Made by a program: the position numbers and the translations under genes | The notes under the pieces: model-generated | Seen by the model: only the letters and a program-made list of their open reading frames with translations | The model's database searches: none | Told to the model about the DNA's origin: nothing | Shown here: in pieces, positions 27,601 through 39,600 of the stretch | Layout: each line of letters opens with the position of its first letter | How positions within the stretch are numbered: position 1 is the stretch's first letter | Assembly: GCF_003945595.2 (NCBI RefSeq) | Contig: NW_024104438.1 | Span: forward strand, 434,001 to 498,000 | Source of the DNA: Pipra filicauda | Lineage: Eukaryota; Chordata; Aves; Passeriformes; Pipridae | DNA length: 64,000 bases | Reading direction: 5' to 3'

Positions 27601-30600
27601 CGGTCGCAGTAATAGGCAAACTTGCACTGGCCACAGCGGTGCAGCCTCTCCTGCCGCTTGAAGCAGGTGTGACAGATGACATGTGTCAGGCTGGAAAGAC
27701 AGAAGGACACATTGGCTCGTACCTCAGTGAGGGCCGGCTCAGCCCAGCTCTGCCAGCTTTGCATCCCTGGGCTCCCCACAGTCGCTAAGGATGGACCCCT
27801 CAAGATTTTCTGGGAAAGTGAAGAAACATCCCACCCAACTTAATCCTTGTGTGCTTGCCAGGTGCTGTTCCTTTTCTGTTTGGCTACTTCAAAGAGACAA
27901 AGAGTTTGTTTAAAGGAGGACAGCAATAAAGCATTCCCCAGCTCTCAGCCCTCTTGTATGAAGCTCATCTGCTCCTCCTCAGCACTGCTGCCATCAAGAG
28001 GATTTTCAGTCTGGTTTTGGTTTCTGTCTGGCCTGTGCTGAAGCACCAGTCACCCATTGCTGAGCAGAAAGCAGATGCCTGATATGTCTGTGGCTCAGGT
28101 GAGCACAAAGAAGAATGTCAAGGCAAAGAATAAGCCCAAGAGCTTCGCCTGCATGCAAAGCCTCTGAATATGGCTGAAGTGAGCACTCTTCCAAACACTA
28201 AGGTTTTCCTGGGCCCCATGTGGACCAGGTCACAAAATGGTGCAGTGGCCACCACTGTGCTCAAGAGATTTAGGAAAACGTTGGGTGAGAGGGACCAAGC
28301 AGGAACATGGCTCTGAGCTGTCCTAACTACTATCCTAAGCTGTCCTTAGGCACACGCACACCGTAAGGATAAAAACATACATCAGCAACGCTCTGCTACT
28401 GAGCAGACCAGAGAAGCACCACAACGAAGAAGACCGATAGAGCAAAGTGGTTACATGGGGAAACCCTGGTTTTGTGCTGCTTAAAACCGAGACATGTTTC
28501 CAAGGATTAAAAGGCAGCTTTGTTTGTCACTTCTTTTTGCCACCAGGCCATAGGTGTAGCTGTTCTGGAGGCACCGCACTTGGTGATTGTGGCTTTGTGT
28601 TGGAAATGACATGAGAGAGCCAACAAAACAACCTCCTTCAAGGTAGATCTTCTCACCAAAGTGTTTCATGTCTTCTCCTCCTTCCTTTGGTTGTGTCATG
28701 TATGTTCTGGCTGTCCACCCCAGGCTGTGTGGGTTTGGGGCTCTCTTGGTCCCAGTGACTCCAGAGAGATGCTCAGCATGGATTAGTGAAGGTCTGAGGG
28801 ACTAGGACAGGCTTCCAGCAGATCCTCAGGCATGACTGCTGAAGGACAAGAGGATTTCCAGCTGCTCAGGGATGGACAAAAAACACCAAGAAGCTGAAGA
28901 CAGAGGAAAGGTGAGCTCATAGGAGCACTGGGTGGAGTAGGACATGGGGCCCTCAGGGCGTGAAGTCCTCCCTGTTTAGTCTGACATCAGCTTTATCACT
29001 GGGCTCTTCAGGCCACTTAAAGCCTTCCTGCAGAGGGGCTAGTGATGCAAATTTCTCCTGCAAATCCAAAGAGCCTGACTTGTCTTTCTCTGATGCCAGC
29101 AGCAGTAAGTGCTGCTCACCAGCTATTCCTGCCCCTGGCTCTGTGGTTTAACTGCTGAGAGGTTACTGTGAGTCAGATGGTGATGAAATACCCTCCAAAA
29201 GGGGCAAATTTCTTCTTTGGGGGGTTCAACTAGATTTCCAAGAAGTATCCTACAATTGTATGCACATACCTAAAAACAAGGCTGCAAGAGGAACACATCA
29301 GAGGATATTGATGAAGAAGTCTAACCTCCCATCCTCCCTCAGAGAGTGTCCAGGGTCCCAGACCAAGGGGAAACCTCCAGCATGTGCCCCTTCCAAGTGT
29401 CCAGCTGCTTGCTCCTAGGACTTAATTCACTGAGAAGGAGGGGGACACACTTTGGTCTTCTGCCCAAACAACTTTGGAACTTTCCCCTTGCTGCTAGAGA
29501 AGGCTTTTCACTGCCTGATTTGGTGTCTCCAGCTGTCTGCTTCTTAAGGCAACCACCCACTTTATCTGGGCCTCCAGCCAGGCTCCACAGTACAGGAGAG
29601 TTTAAATTCCCATCACTCAGACACTGCTGGTGCCAGAAGAGAGGTTTTCCTCATTGCAAAAAGCTCACAGAACACAGAGGCTTCATGATCAAGGGGAGGT
29701 TATCATTGTCCACAGCCCAGAGTGGGGAAACTGAGGCACAAGGAAATAAAAAAAATTCTTGATGATCCCATGAGGAGGATGTGGCACAGGCAGGAATCAG
29801 ACCCACAGCTCCAGAGAGTTCAGCGCAAAGACTGTCCTGCTTCTCCACTATACATACATACATATATATATATATATATGCATATTTATGTCCATCACAG
29901 CACATTTAACAATTTTCTTTTCTCTGGCAGTGTTGTGTGAGGGTCTGAAAAAAATCAACTCAGTGCCTTGGCTTTTGCAGGATGAAGAGGGCCATTGATT
30001 TAAAAGCAGGATGACCCACAGCAGAAAAAAACACTGGGTTTGCAAATATGAGGTTTGGAAAAGGAAGTTTAGAAAAATGAGCAGTGCCAGAGAGAGCCCA
30101 ATGCGAGGCAAGCACCCGGAACGGGGCAGGGGGGAGCATGTGTCCGGGAAGGGGGATAGAACCAGCTCCGCTGTGTCAAGTGGAAGAGCTGGGAGCTGAT
30201 GAGAAATGTGAGGCTGTGCTCTGTCAGCTGTCAAGTCAGTGGGGCAGAGAGGTGCAAGAGAGATTACACTCCTTGTAAGGCAAAGGAGAGCCAGAGAGCT
30301 GATAAAACCTGCATGGTTACATTGTGCCGGGAGATACCTCGGGGAATGGGGCTCCCTCCTGCTGCCTGGGTGTTCTGAGGGCGGCCAGAAAGCATAAAGA
30401 AGTTTCTTTGTAGAGAGGAATGACAGGTTGGAAGGGAACACAGTGCAGCAAACCCCAAGTTCTCAAACAGGTGCTTCTCTCCCCCCAGCTTGCTCCCTCA
30501 GAACAGAAAAATACTGAAATGCTGGCTTTGCATTTTGCTGTTTATCACATAGAGTGTCCAGATTTTCCGAAGCAAATCCAGCCTGCAGAACTTACCACCA

Positions 30601-33600
30601 GCTCTAGAAACTCCCCATTTCTGAGGAGATGCAGCAACGCACAAAAAAAGTTATACAAGATTTTCCAAGAAAGCAAAGGAACAGTCCAGCCACAATTACT
30701 CACAGGTAATCTGACTGGCAGGCTTAAGGAATACTGTGTCTCTCACAAAACCTTTGCAGGATTCTCCATGCCCAGAAATGTTTTAAAAGAAGACTGGGTT
30801 TATTGATAATGTGTGCTACCATGTCTCCAGTGGCCTAGGCTCAACTCTTGGCACAGTAAAAAATCAGGAGACACAAGTATTTGAGATCTACTACCTAAAT
30901 CTTCAACTAATACTGGTCAAGTACTGCCTGTAAGCACCTAAATCTCCCAGGTGCCCCTTGGCAGTTTTACAAACTCCTACTGTCCCAGAGGAGCTCAGAG
31001 CTGGGTGCCCCAAAAGGGATTGCCAAAGTGGGGCTCTCCCTTGGCCCCAGGGCTGGACCTTATGCCAGGCTCTCATATCATCTGGAGACAAACAACACCA
31101 AGAACACAAAAGGCTTGCAGTGATCCACAGGCTACTCTCTCACTCCTTTTGCAATGATTAAGGTCCCCCAAGGACAGGTGGAGCGGCCCAAGATTAAACC
31201 TGAGTCTCTTGGCCTGTGGAAATCAATGGTCTAAAAAACCTTCTCTATCTGGTCTCAAAAGTGTTTAACTTTCTAGAAATGGCTCCAGGTAGCCCAGATC
31301 TCCCCTCTCAGTACAGAGTTCAGTACAGAGCATCCTGATGTGGGATGGCCAGGTAGCTACAAAAGTTTCTGGAGAGTACCCTGGGTAGGTGAATTCTAGT
31401 GTGGTACCTGCCCAGGAGCCCTGAGGGTTTCAGCCCTCAGTCTTGGTGCTCAGCTTCCCTTGCTTTAACACATGGACAACACAACTGCTTTCTGCTGTGT
31501 CTACGTACACCATGGCCTCTGAGATGATCTCTGGCCACTCATTCACTGCCATCTTCCACACTTTGAGCCTTTTTCCCACCCTGCCCAAAAGCAGGATCTT
31601 CATAAGTACAGTGATATCTCCAGCCTGTCAAACCTTGCCACGTCAGTGATTTAGGACTGACTTGGAGGGCAGATGCCACTGACTGACTCACTAAATGACT
31701 TTCTCAGGTTTCCTCAGCCTCTTATCCAAGAGTCAACCAAGCTGAACTCTGAAGAACTCATGTGCTCTGACGTTACGTAGATGAGACGCACAACTACAAA
31801 CTACTAATCCTGGATGTAGCTGCCGTGACAAAAGCAATGATTCAATGTGACAGCCAGAGGTGACAGAGCACTGACAACTAAACCATGGCTCCTGCAAGCA
31901 CAGCTCTCAGTGAAAGCAGAAGAAACAAATAACTCTTGTGACTGCTTGGATTGGATTCAGATGGATTAAGAACTATTGGACCTGCCAGGACAGAGGGCTA
32001 AGCACTGTCACACAAAATGTATTAACCTCATCTCTGAGACGTTCACAACCAAACTTCTGCCATCCAGCACACACAGCACCCCATTCACTGGCCTGGAAAA
32101 GCCAGGTGAGATGGCTTTAGTGCAAAGAACAGAGGAGGATTTCATTGAGTAGCTGATGGACACAGTGAGGAGCTCACAAACTTCGTTCTACTCTGTACAT
32201 CATAGGTGATACACATGGATGAACTTATACCCAAATCCTATTTATTACTGGCTGGCTGTCCTCAAGCTGCTACAGATGACAGCAGAAGAACAGCTTAAGA
32301 TGTACACAAAGTCTCCTTGGCTTTCAAAGCAGAGTGTGTAACACTTCAATAAAGACAAAAGTCTAAGGAAATGCACCTTCTGTTCCAGCAGTGAAAGGAC
32401 AAGGGGAGGTGATCAACAGCTGGCCTCTATTGAGACTACCTAATGATGAATTATTAGCACAAGAATGGGTTTGCTCCTTTAAAAAGGGGTTAAAAAGTTG
32501 TTTTCATCTTTAAAATGTCAGGGATGACATATCCCAGTTTGTCTTATTTGAGTGGAGGATTTGTTTTAGACTAATGTTTGACTATTTTATTTTTAGTCTT
32601 TCTTTACGAAATTTCCCAGCCTCTTTTTAGAGGTGTGGGTGTGGTTTTCTTTTAAAAAGGTAAGTTTTCTTCCAGGTTTTATCTAAGCTTTTCAACAAAT
32701 GAGACAATAATAAAAAATCAAACCCCAGAACGTTCTAAGCAGTGTAAATGTGATCACATTAGCTCACAGTATTTACTGGCATCAACTCAAGGAATTCGTT
32801 TCTATAATCTTTTCAGAATCACACTGTTATGGAAAATTTTGGGTTTCTTATTCTCCTAGCTACAATAACAGCTACAATTCCACATTTCCTTGGAAAACGT
32901 TTCAGGCCTGTTTCATACATCAAAAAGAATGATCTCATTTTTTTAGCCATTTGTAGATCACTCATCAAGCAGATCCTCAGGTGATCCTGGCTTTCTACCA
33001 CATAACACTGTTTCCCTTGACTACTGTATCTCAAAAACCCCACTGGTTAAAGAGCAAACCTTCTCTTGACGAAGGCTGACAGAGACATACGAGGCATCCT
33101 CATGCTCGTAGGAAATGTAAACTCCTACAGGCTTGAGAGCCAACTGATGTGCCGGAGGAGAAGGTCACATACAGTACATTGAGCCCAGGTCCTGGGAATG
33201 CCATCGTCCTGAAGATGTCAGTGAGGGAAGGAGACCTGGGATCTTCAAAAAGAAAGCGAATAGGGAGGAAGGATTGAACCCCAGCACATAAGCAGAGCAC
33301 TAGAGAAAGCTTCAGTGGGAATGAGAAATGCAGAGGGGCTTTGCAAATTGAAAAATTACCCCAACAAAAGCAATTGATCCCTTGAAAGGATAAATTTCCA
33401 GCCTTCTGCATCTACTATAGGGCAAAGCAGGCCTGACACTGGTATTTTCTGAGAGATATTTAGCTGATAACAGCAGGGCTGAATCAAACAGAGATCAGAC
33501 TGTGCCTGCACTTTATCCAAAGAGCAAAATACTGGAGATCACACTGAGTTCTGTACCCTCTTTCAATCCATATTCACCATCTCTCTAGGCAGCCTCTTCT

Positions 33601-36600
33601 CATTCAGGTAGAAGTAACAGGCTTGATACAAGAGTCAACACCAGGTAAAGACTGTGTTAAGCAAAAAGGTTCCAGAATCATAGAATCAGAATGGTTCGGG
33701 TTGGAAGGGACCTTTAAAGGTCATCTAGTCCAATCCCCCTGCCATGAGCAGGGTTAGCCTGGTGACTCATACCCTGGCCTTAAAATCTAAGAAACTATGA
33801 GCTGGCAAATGTTTATAGGAACCTTCTTTAGCTTTGAGTTTTATGTACTTCTGGACTAAAAGTCTCTGGCACTGTGTAAGAAACTGCTGCTCAGATGACC
33901 ATCACTGGGCTGAAGAGTGCTGGCCCTCACCAGCCTTAATGACTGTAGGGGGACTGCAGGGGCTTCCAAGGTGGGAAGCAGGCTGTAGATTTAGACACCT
34001 AGATGTGCTCATCTCTGCCCCCTGTGTCTAAGGAAAGATTCCATCACAACACTCACTGGGGTCTGGAAAGTCATTTAGCTCAAGGGTGTCTGTTTTCAGT
34101 GCACATTATGGTGTTCCACTGATTACATGGGCACTTAGGACTGGATTCACTTGTCTGGATGCAGGAATCCAGTGCTATTTTACGCTTTGCAGGGACACCC
34201 AGCCAGCCTGAGAAGAGGCCTGATTCTCATAAATCCTGGTTTTTACCTGTCACCCTTAAGAGGATGTCTCAGACACCCTGGGGCATCTCAAATTCTTTAA
34301 AAAGACCTTGGCTTTGGGTGTCTTCATCTGCAAGCTGAGTCTCAAAGCATATTGCTGGACAAGTGAAGTAAAGACCAACTCTGCTCTCTAGTGCTTTTGT
34401 GGTTGTCTTTATGCACAAAGAAAGCTGAGATCTGTGGAAAGTCTGATCACATATTTGGTAAGACCTGACCCAAAAAATTAAACCCACTAATCACACCCAT
34501 TTCAGTCCCCTTTCCCTAGGACACAAACAGAGTGCTTTCAGCAAGAGATTAAAGTGCTGAGTTGAATTAGGATGAGGGACTGTGGACTTTGGGTTTCCCT
34601 GTGCAGGCTGAGATCCTTTTTAATAGCATAGACTCAACACCAATTTTAGGACCTATAGAGGTGTGTTTGTGGGCAAGGAAAACCACATGCCTCTTCACTG
34701 GACTTCTGCATCATCCATGCAGAGGCAACAGCAGTTCTTTCAGGGCAAAACCAGCCACCACTGCCTAGTGTGAATTTACTCTTGCAGGTCCTACAAGGAT
34801 TCAGGCTGCCCTTCTCTGACAGCAATCAATTCAATGGGTTTTGATGCAACCGAATACTCTAGGATAGCAGTAGAAGATGCCTTCAAAACCAAAGCCTGGG
34901 GTGTGTAAGAAAAGCATCAGGGTAATTTCCATGACAAAAACGTGTTTTTCCATTATATCTCAGACCCAGCTTATCCCCTGCCAAGCACTAACCAACAGGC
35001 ATTTAGTTGGCACTGCCTGTTTCAAATTTGGGGACTGCATTTCCCCACTGATCTATATGAAGTGCTCTGGGATGAAATGTGTCACAGGAGGGTAAGAGTC
35101 CATTATTATTTCACAACAGGAAGAAGAAGAAGATCAGAATGCCTTGAAGCCATCCCCATCCTCTCCCCTCACAGAGAAGTGATGCAATTGCCTCCTTGCT
35201 GCTCAGCTTCTGGACCTGCCCTCTGGAAACTAAACAAACCCAGTGGGGGGAGGGACTGAAGCACATCTCTCCCCATCCGAGGAGGTTTTCTGTTGGAAAC
35301 CTAAGCCTGAGACACAGCCTACAGTCTAAGAGCTGATGTAGTGATAGTTTCTCCCCTTATCTCACATTACACAAGTGACATTTGAAAATGCAGCAAAGCT
35401 GTAGCTCTTCAACATGGACAGCTCTGCTCTATGCATGATGTTTGCAACATTTCACATACAAGAAAAAAACCTCTCTACCAGCCATCAAAAGCCAAAATGT
35501 TTTCAATGTTTTTTAATTCTTTTTTTAAAATTATTGTTAATAAGGCATATGGGAAAAATAACTGTCCATAGGCATTTCTGAAGCAAATATTACCAGAAGA
35601 TTCCAGCTAGTGACACAAGTGAAACTGAAGCAGAAGAGCTAAAAGGACACATCAAGGAGAGATGATTTTGTCCCCAACTACTGTAATGGAGCTCAGGGTT
35701 AAGACTTCAAGAACTCATCATTTTAAAATGACAATGACATTTTTAATGTGATCTCTTGCAATGACAGATTAAAATAAAAACTACAGGTGTCATTGCTGCT
35801 ATTGCAAAGATTCATAATCATGTTCACCCACTGACAGTTAAAGGGCAAGGAAACTGAAAGACACACAAAAAAAAAATTATTTCTTGCCCTGTCCATTTAA
35901 TCCCCAATCCTCTGCTACTACAAGATCACACAGTAGCACTGATCAGCTTCAGGTACAAAATGTCTGGGATTAAAACAGCAGCACGACCTCTGCTTGTGCC
36001 CCAGACTTCATTAGCAGAGCCTGTTCAATCAGGGAAAGCTCAGCTAGGCAGGGCTGCTCACAGACTTGTTTAATGTGCAGAGTATTTACTGAAGTCATTG
36101 GTTTGGGGCAAAAAAATCAGTCTTGGGACTGACCATGATGCCCTTGAAGAACACGCACAACTTTCCTAAGTCCAGAATGAAACCTTCAACTGACATCTAA
36201 CTCTTCAGTTTAAAAGTTAGGGACACATTCTGTTCTCAGTTATTCTCTTTTTATTATAAGCCTGAACAAGTTCCATTCATGTCTGAGGCTTTGTTCTAGA
36301 TTTAGCCCCATGGACATTAACACAGAAATTGGTTCTTTGCGTCTTTTAGCTTCCACGTTATTGAAGTGAATCTTCCTCTGATTCAAAGGGCAGAAGTGGG
36401 GACCTACCAGCCACACGGGCAGGGCAAGTTAAGCAAATGTTGTTTATGCTTAAAACAAGCAGCAGAAAAGAAAAATGTCCTTGCGTCAGAACTTAATTTC
36501 TGGCTACATCAGTGTGGACGTAAATTTAAATCCAGTCTCGTGCAAGAGCAAAAGCAGACACTTGTCTCCAGCTGACTCAGCTATGTGTAAATATAAAATC

Positions 36601-37263
36601 ACTTTAACACAAACAATGTCAGCTGCTGATCCCCACCAGCTCCTAGTCCGAGGGCAGCGGGTGATGAAGCTGCGAGTACAGCTGGAGGTGGTACATGTGA
36701 GCAGAGCACAATGGAACTCACTTTTATCGTGCATTACACACCAGAGGCTTCAGCAAAGTCAGTCCAAGATCGCTGTGCCTGAATCACACCAACTCCTGGC
36801 AGTTTACTGGGGCATAACACGGGGCTAGTTTTGTGAGGCACAGAATATATGCAACTTTCACTGCATTTGTAAAAGCTGATGACACCAAGCACCTTGCAAG
36901 GTCACATCCTGGAAATACATTGCATCATATTAAAAGTAAAAAAGATGATCTAAGCCCTGGGAAGCACATGCACTGTAAGCTGTGAATGTACCTACAGAAG
37001 TGCTTCTGACTTCCCTTCGCTCTGTTTTCTGGCGTTGTCCGCTTTCAAACTTCTATGCAACCAGGCAGATGAAATTTTGCATCGAGATTACTTCTGGTCT
37101 GTGTGTTACAAGTGATTTCCTCTTACCTGTCAAAAACCACGGCTGCATAGGCTGGCTCCGCAAAGATGACATCCCCAGGCAAGAATTCCTTCTGGGCTTT
37201 CAAGCCCCTGCCTTTGCCTTCAGTTGTGAACACTTCAACTGACTCCATTCCTCCTTTGGTCAT
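12479..37263 (-). CDS. SMYD1: SMYD1, muscle SET/MYND lysine methyltransferase, 10 coding exons
   Basis: The product is a striated-muscle histone-lysine methyltransferase and myosin co-chaperone needed for cardiac development and sarcomere assembly. Exons, in transcript order, are 37127-37263, 27514-27690, 26613-26826, 24974-25104, 23022-23060, 20154-20346, 16622-16714, 15303-15466, 13672-13840 and 12479-12637. The total is 1476 nt, encoding 491 residues (about 490 in human). All nine introns are GT-AG and every phase joins. The SET N-part carries GKGRG (residues 16-20). MYND zinc ligands are complete: C52, C55, C65, C68, C74, C78, H86, C90. NHDCWPNC is at 205-212, SET Tyr252 in SYVDF, and post-SET cysteines at 274, 276, 279. 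The rest is the helical TPR-like C-terminal domain. The ATG chosen starts [12 protein letters not shown], like the mammalian start. No lesion was found. Confidence 0.96.
13672..13840 (-). CDS. SMYD1: SMYD1 coding exon 9
   Basis: The 169-nt exon encodes the last base of Leu383 to Glu439, starting [18 protein letters not shown] and ending [13 protein letters not shown]. This is the most conserved part of the C-terminal helical domain. The donor is GAG|GTAGGT. Confidence 0.95.
14667..14728. repeat. Polypyrimidine tract in SMYD1 intron 8
   Basis: About 60 bases of almost pure T and C on the plus strand, including two CTCTCTCTTTTTTT blocks. On the transcribed SMYD1 strand it is an A/G tract in the pre-mRNA. 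Such tracts can form triplex (H-DNA) and are replication-slippage prone. Confidence 0.8.
15303..15466 (-). CDS. SMYD1: SMYD1 coding exon 8
   Basis: Encodes residues 329-382 plus two bases of Leu383: [18 protein letters not shown] to the AKRMVDGY end. The acceptor is ACGTGCAG and the donor CT|GTATGT. It contributes helices of the TPR-like domain. Confidence 0.95.
16622..16714 (-). CDS. SMYD1: SMYD1 coding exon 7
   Basis: The 93-nt, phase-0 exon encodes residues 298-328, from [19 protein letters not shown] to ARMEGLYHE. It was located from the family peptide [12 protein letters not shown] rather than from a long open frame. Sites are TTCCCAG| and GAA|GTGAGT. Confidence 0.93.
20154..20346 (-). 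CDS. SMYD1: SMYD1 coding exon 6 (SET end and post-SET)
   Basis: The 193-nt exon encodes the last base of Arg233 to Lys297. It opens [17 protein letters not shown] and includes SYVDF (Tyr252, the SET catalytic-site tyrosine region) and the post-SET CACEHC (C274, C276, C279), which holds the third zinc. A run of eight C on the plus strand lies in the coding part near its 3' end. Confidence 0.95.
20701..20712. repeat. Homopolymer C12 in SMYD1 intron 5
   Basis: Twelve consecutive C on the plus strand. It is a likely site of length polymorphism or sequencing error. Confidence 0.85.
23022..23060 (-). CDS. SMYD1: SMYD1 39-nt cassette exon 5
   Basis: The exon encodes the last base of Asn220, then [12 protein letters not shown], then two bases of Arg233. 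It has a strong TTTGTCTTTCAG acceptor and an AG|GTGGGT donor. Length is 39 nt with the same phase on both sides, so exon 4 joined directly to exon 6 stays in frame and replaces 14 residues by a single Lys. The 13-residue difference matches the long and short muscle isoforms described for SMYD1 in mouse and zebrafish. It sits inside the SET domain. Confidence 0.92.
24810..24834. repeat. Poly-T tract in SMYD1 intron 4
   Basis: A run of 25 pyrimidines, T except for one C, lies about 140 bp past the donor of exon 4 as read on the minus strand. It is a simple low-complexity tract. Confidence 0.8.
24974..25104 (-). CDS. SMYD1: SMYD1 coding exon 4 (SET core)
   Basis: The 131-nt exon encodes residues 177-219 plus two bases of Asn220. 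It starts [20 protein letters not shown] and contains NHDCWPNC, the SET N-H-x-C motif that binds S-adenosylmethionine and forms the pseudoknot. Before NHDC the sequence reads LCQA, whereas I recall LGLV in mammals. The donor is AA|GTGAGT. Confidence 0.95.
26100..26310. repeat. AT-rich low-complexity block in SMYD1 intron 3
   Basis: About 210 bp made almost wholly of A and T, with tatatatat, aaatattta and ttataaataaataat segments. No unit repeats cleanly. It may be a degenerated microsatellite or a matrix-attachment-like segment. Confidence 0.6.
26613..26826 (-). CDS. SMYD1: SMYD1 coding exon 3
   Basis: The 214-nt exon encodes the last base of Arg105 to Val176, from [20 protein letters not shown] to [10 protein letters not shown]. 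It is the SET-I insertion region after the MYND finger. The donor is GTG|GTATGT. A C-rich run with (CAC)n lies just outside the acceptor. Confidence 0.95.
27514..27690 (-). CDS. SMYD1: SMYD1 coding exon 2 (MYND zinc finger)
   Basis: The 177-nt exon encodes the last base of Ser46 to two bases of Arg105. It contains the whole MYND finger, [17 protein letters not shown] through HKNEC, with all eight zinc ligands. MYND binds proline-rich partners; in SMYD1 this finger is reported to bind skNAC and to recruit histone deacetylases. Sites are CTTTCCAG| and AG|GTGAGA. Confidence 0.96.
29850..29884. repeat. (TACA/TA)n microsatellite
   Basis: Three TACA units run into about ten TA units, in SMYD1 intron 1. 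It is a simple dinucleotide repeat able to form a cruciform. Confidence 0.9.
33674..33755 (-). mobile_element. CR1 LINE 3'-end fragment
   Basis: On the plus strand it reads aatcatagaatcagaatgg, then gggttggaagggaccttta, then aaggtcatctagtccaatcc. This is the complement of the CR1 3' end, so the element points to the minus strand. It is truncated to about 80 bp in SMYD1 intron 1. Confidence 0.88.
37127..37263 (-). CDS. SMYD1: SMYD1 coding exon 1
   Basis: Encodes residues 1-45 plus two bases of Ser46. It begins [20 protein letters not shown] and ends YAAVVFD|, with a GTAAGA donor. The upstream in-frame sequence is open for another 30 codons but has no ATG, so the ATG at 37263 is chosen. The GxG motif at 16-20 is the cofactor-binding start of the split SET domain. 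Confidence 0.95.
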
Positions 37264-37353
37264 CCCAGGGACCCTGAGGCTTGGGAGGTGGGTATCTCGG
37301 AGCAAGCCAAATCTCCTGCCACTCCTATCAACTTGGACTTGCTGCAAGACCAC

Positions 37354-37366
37354 GCTTATAAAAGGG
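37354..37366 (-). promoter_or_regulatory. Candidate SMYD1 TATA-like core promoter
   Basis: On the minus strand CCTTTTATAAGCG lies about 90 bp before the start codon, a TATA-like element at a plausible distance. The same bases also read TATAAAAG on the plus strand, so orientation is not decided by sequence. C-rich and GGGAGG-type stretches (37.37-37.44 kb) could bind Sp/KLF factors. Confidence 0.45.
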
Positions 37367-37634
37367 CTGGCCTCCCCCCACCCCTGGCCGCATCGCTTCC
37401 CATAGGAGGGGAAGGGGGTGGGAGCAGGAGAGGCAGGAGCCGGAGATCCTCTCTCTGCACAATATCGCCGACCTACGCAGGGAAGGGACAGGGGTGGGAT
37501 TTCTGCTTCATTAGGAAAACGCTCCCCGAAAATGACGTTTGAATTGTTTCTCCCACTCCCAAGAAGTTGTATATATTACAACTCAGCTTAATTTATACTC
37601 TCCCACTGGAGAGAGAATGTATTCTCTTTGCAAG

Positions 37635-37654
37635 ATATTTTTAGCAACCACATG
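37635..37654 (-). promoter_or_regulatory. MEF2-like site next to an E-box, SMYD1 promoter
   Basis: ATATTTTTAG (37635-37644) matches the MEF2 consensus at nine of ten positions, and CACATG (37649-37654) is a CANNTG E-box. They lie about 380 bp before the SMYD1 ATG. MEF2C is known to control Smyd1 in the heart, and MEF2 plus E-box is the classic muscle combination for MyoD-family factors. Function here is inferred. Confidence 0.5.
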
Positions 37655-37699
37655 CTTCTGTCTCTCAGGAAGCAACAGCTGAGACAGTGGGATGGGCAG

Positions 37700-39600
37700 G
37701 GCTGGGATGCCTATTTCTGACCCCTGCAGTGTCGTCTGGCTTTTTCTAGAAATCAAACAAAGCTGCTTTATTTTTACCCTCAAGGAGATGGACAGCATGT
37801 TTAGAGGCAGGGAGAACACTGAAACACGTGCCTGGAAATTCTCGGCATCCTGTCACCACCAGAGCTTGGAAGAGAGGATTCATTTCCCAAATGCCAGTGG
37901 CAAAGTGTGTACAGAGCCGTGAGGAAGGAGCTGGAAGGGCAGCAGCAGTTCAGCATGGGCTGAGGGAACAAGCAGGACATCTCAAATACCCATACAGTTT
38001 TAAATGCATTAAAACTCTTTGAAAGATAGTGTTGCACCTGAGAGCTCTCCCTATCTCCAATGCTTGGTTTTGGATGAGAATCTGAGCCACTTGAGTGGAA
38101 AAGAAGTCCACAACTCCTCAAAAACTCACAAACTTGTGAGCAGCCAGGCCCTGGCTTTACTCTGCCCCAGTGCAAGTTCAGGGAAACAAAAGGAAAGGCC
38201 TCCCCGTGTAAGAGTGAACCTCTGTGGAAATTGAACCCAGCCCAGATTGCTGTTCAACATTCTTTTATCATTTAATAGCACTTCACAGGGCTGGTTCCTG
38301 CTAATCTTACCCTCCCACCCCTAGGAAACCTGATGCTGTTTGCTCTCTAAGCACTGTGCAGATAACAATGATTGCAAACCTCTTCCCACACTTCTGTGTT
38401 GCACAGAAAAATCTGTCTGATTAACAGGGAAAGTGAGATGCAGAGAAATAAAGAGGGTGATTCCTGTGCATCCCATGGCGGTAGATGAAACACTTTACAT
38501 TTCCAAGGCAGTGGAAATTATCATTGGGCTCCTCAAGACACAGAACTGCTCAGCATCTTCTGTTAAAAGATTCTGGCAACGTTCCTTGCCTGTGAATGAA
38601 GCCTGGTACCATACCTCAGCACAAACACCCTGTGTTATAGTCTGCCTGAGTGTGCCAAGCACAAACAATATCAATCCACAGCTCCATAAATCCAGGGTGA
38701 TCCGGCCGCTCATGTGATTATGAGCTGTATCTTCCCCAAACAATCAGACACCTCCACTCCTCCTGAGGAGGGCCAGACCCGTCCCAGAGCCATCAGCACA
38801 AGCTCTTGTAGAAACACTGAGCAGTGCAGAAAAGTCACTACAGGCAATTAAGCCTTACGAGCAATTACAATTTTAATTGCAATGCTCTACATGTGTGATA
38901 GGTGAAGTCAGGATGCTCTGGTCTCACAAGTAATTCCCTTGGCTGCACATGTCTTTTAGAAACTGCCAGAAGTACTTTAACACCTCAAAATTATGCTGAT
39001 TTTTTTTTTCCCCAAACCACACAATCTGGAGTGTGGCTATATTGAACCCAGTCATTAATCACACTAAACACTGTCCCTGATTCCCAGATAACAAATAATA
39101 CAGAATAGAATAGAACATAATAAGAGAACAAATAATACATTTACAACAACGAATCTACCTTTCTAGAGTAGATACTGGATAATGTGGGTTCTTTCTTTTT
39201 AAATACCAATTTGGAGGAGTGAACCTACTTTGATCCCCTTGGAAACACATTGAATTTCAAAGCCAGCTGGAGAGAAACACCAATTCTGGAGCACTGAGCA
39301 AGGATGACCCTTCAACAGGAGATTATTATTCTGTACTGTGGGTCTGTCTGGATTCTGGGCCGGAGGGGTGAGTGGCCCCATCCTCCTAAGAGAAGAACTA
39401 ACAGCACCCTCTGCTGCCCTCTAAAAATTATCCAAAGCACAATTTTATCAAATTTAATCACAGCAGCTTTGGACTGTGGTGAGCAAAGCTCAGGCAAGTC
39501 ATGAATTGGAAAGAAAAAAGGAAGAAAGAGGGGTAAAAAAATACTCATGCTAGGCAGGTGTTCCTCAGACTCATCTCGTCACTGTAATTCAGCTTTAACC
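37700..39600. other. Upstream flank of SMYD1, no gene seen
   Basis: About 1.9 kb beyond the SMYD1 promoter with no exon or transposon that I recognise. A 13-bp direct repeat (AACAAATAATACA at 39090-39102 and 39127-39139) brackets an A/G/T-rich stretch. Confidence 0.4.

Larger units (their letters stand above)
27691..37126 (-). other. SMYD1 intron 1 (9.4 kb)
   Basis: The longest intron of the gene. It contains a TA microsatellite at 29.85 kb and a CR1 tail at 33.67 kb. I see no further exon. The alternative first exon of the T-cell transcript known in mouse, if present here, would most likely be in this intron or upstream, but I cannot identify it. First introns often hold enhancers, and none is assigned. 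Confidence 0.7.

Noticed and set aside
37351..37366. TATAAAAG read on the plus strand as a promoter for a plus-strand gene
   Set aside because: No plus-strand exon follows within several kb. The position fits the SMYD1 minus-strand promoter better.
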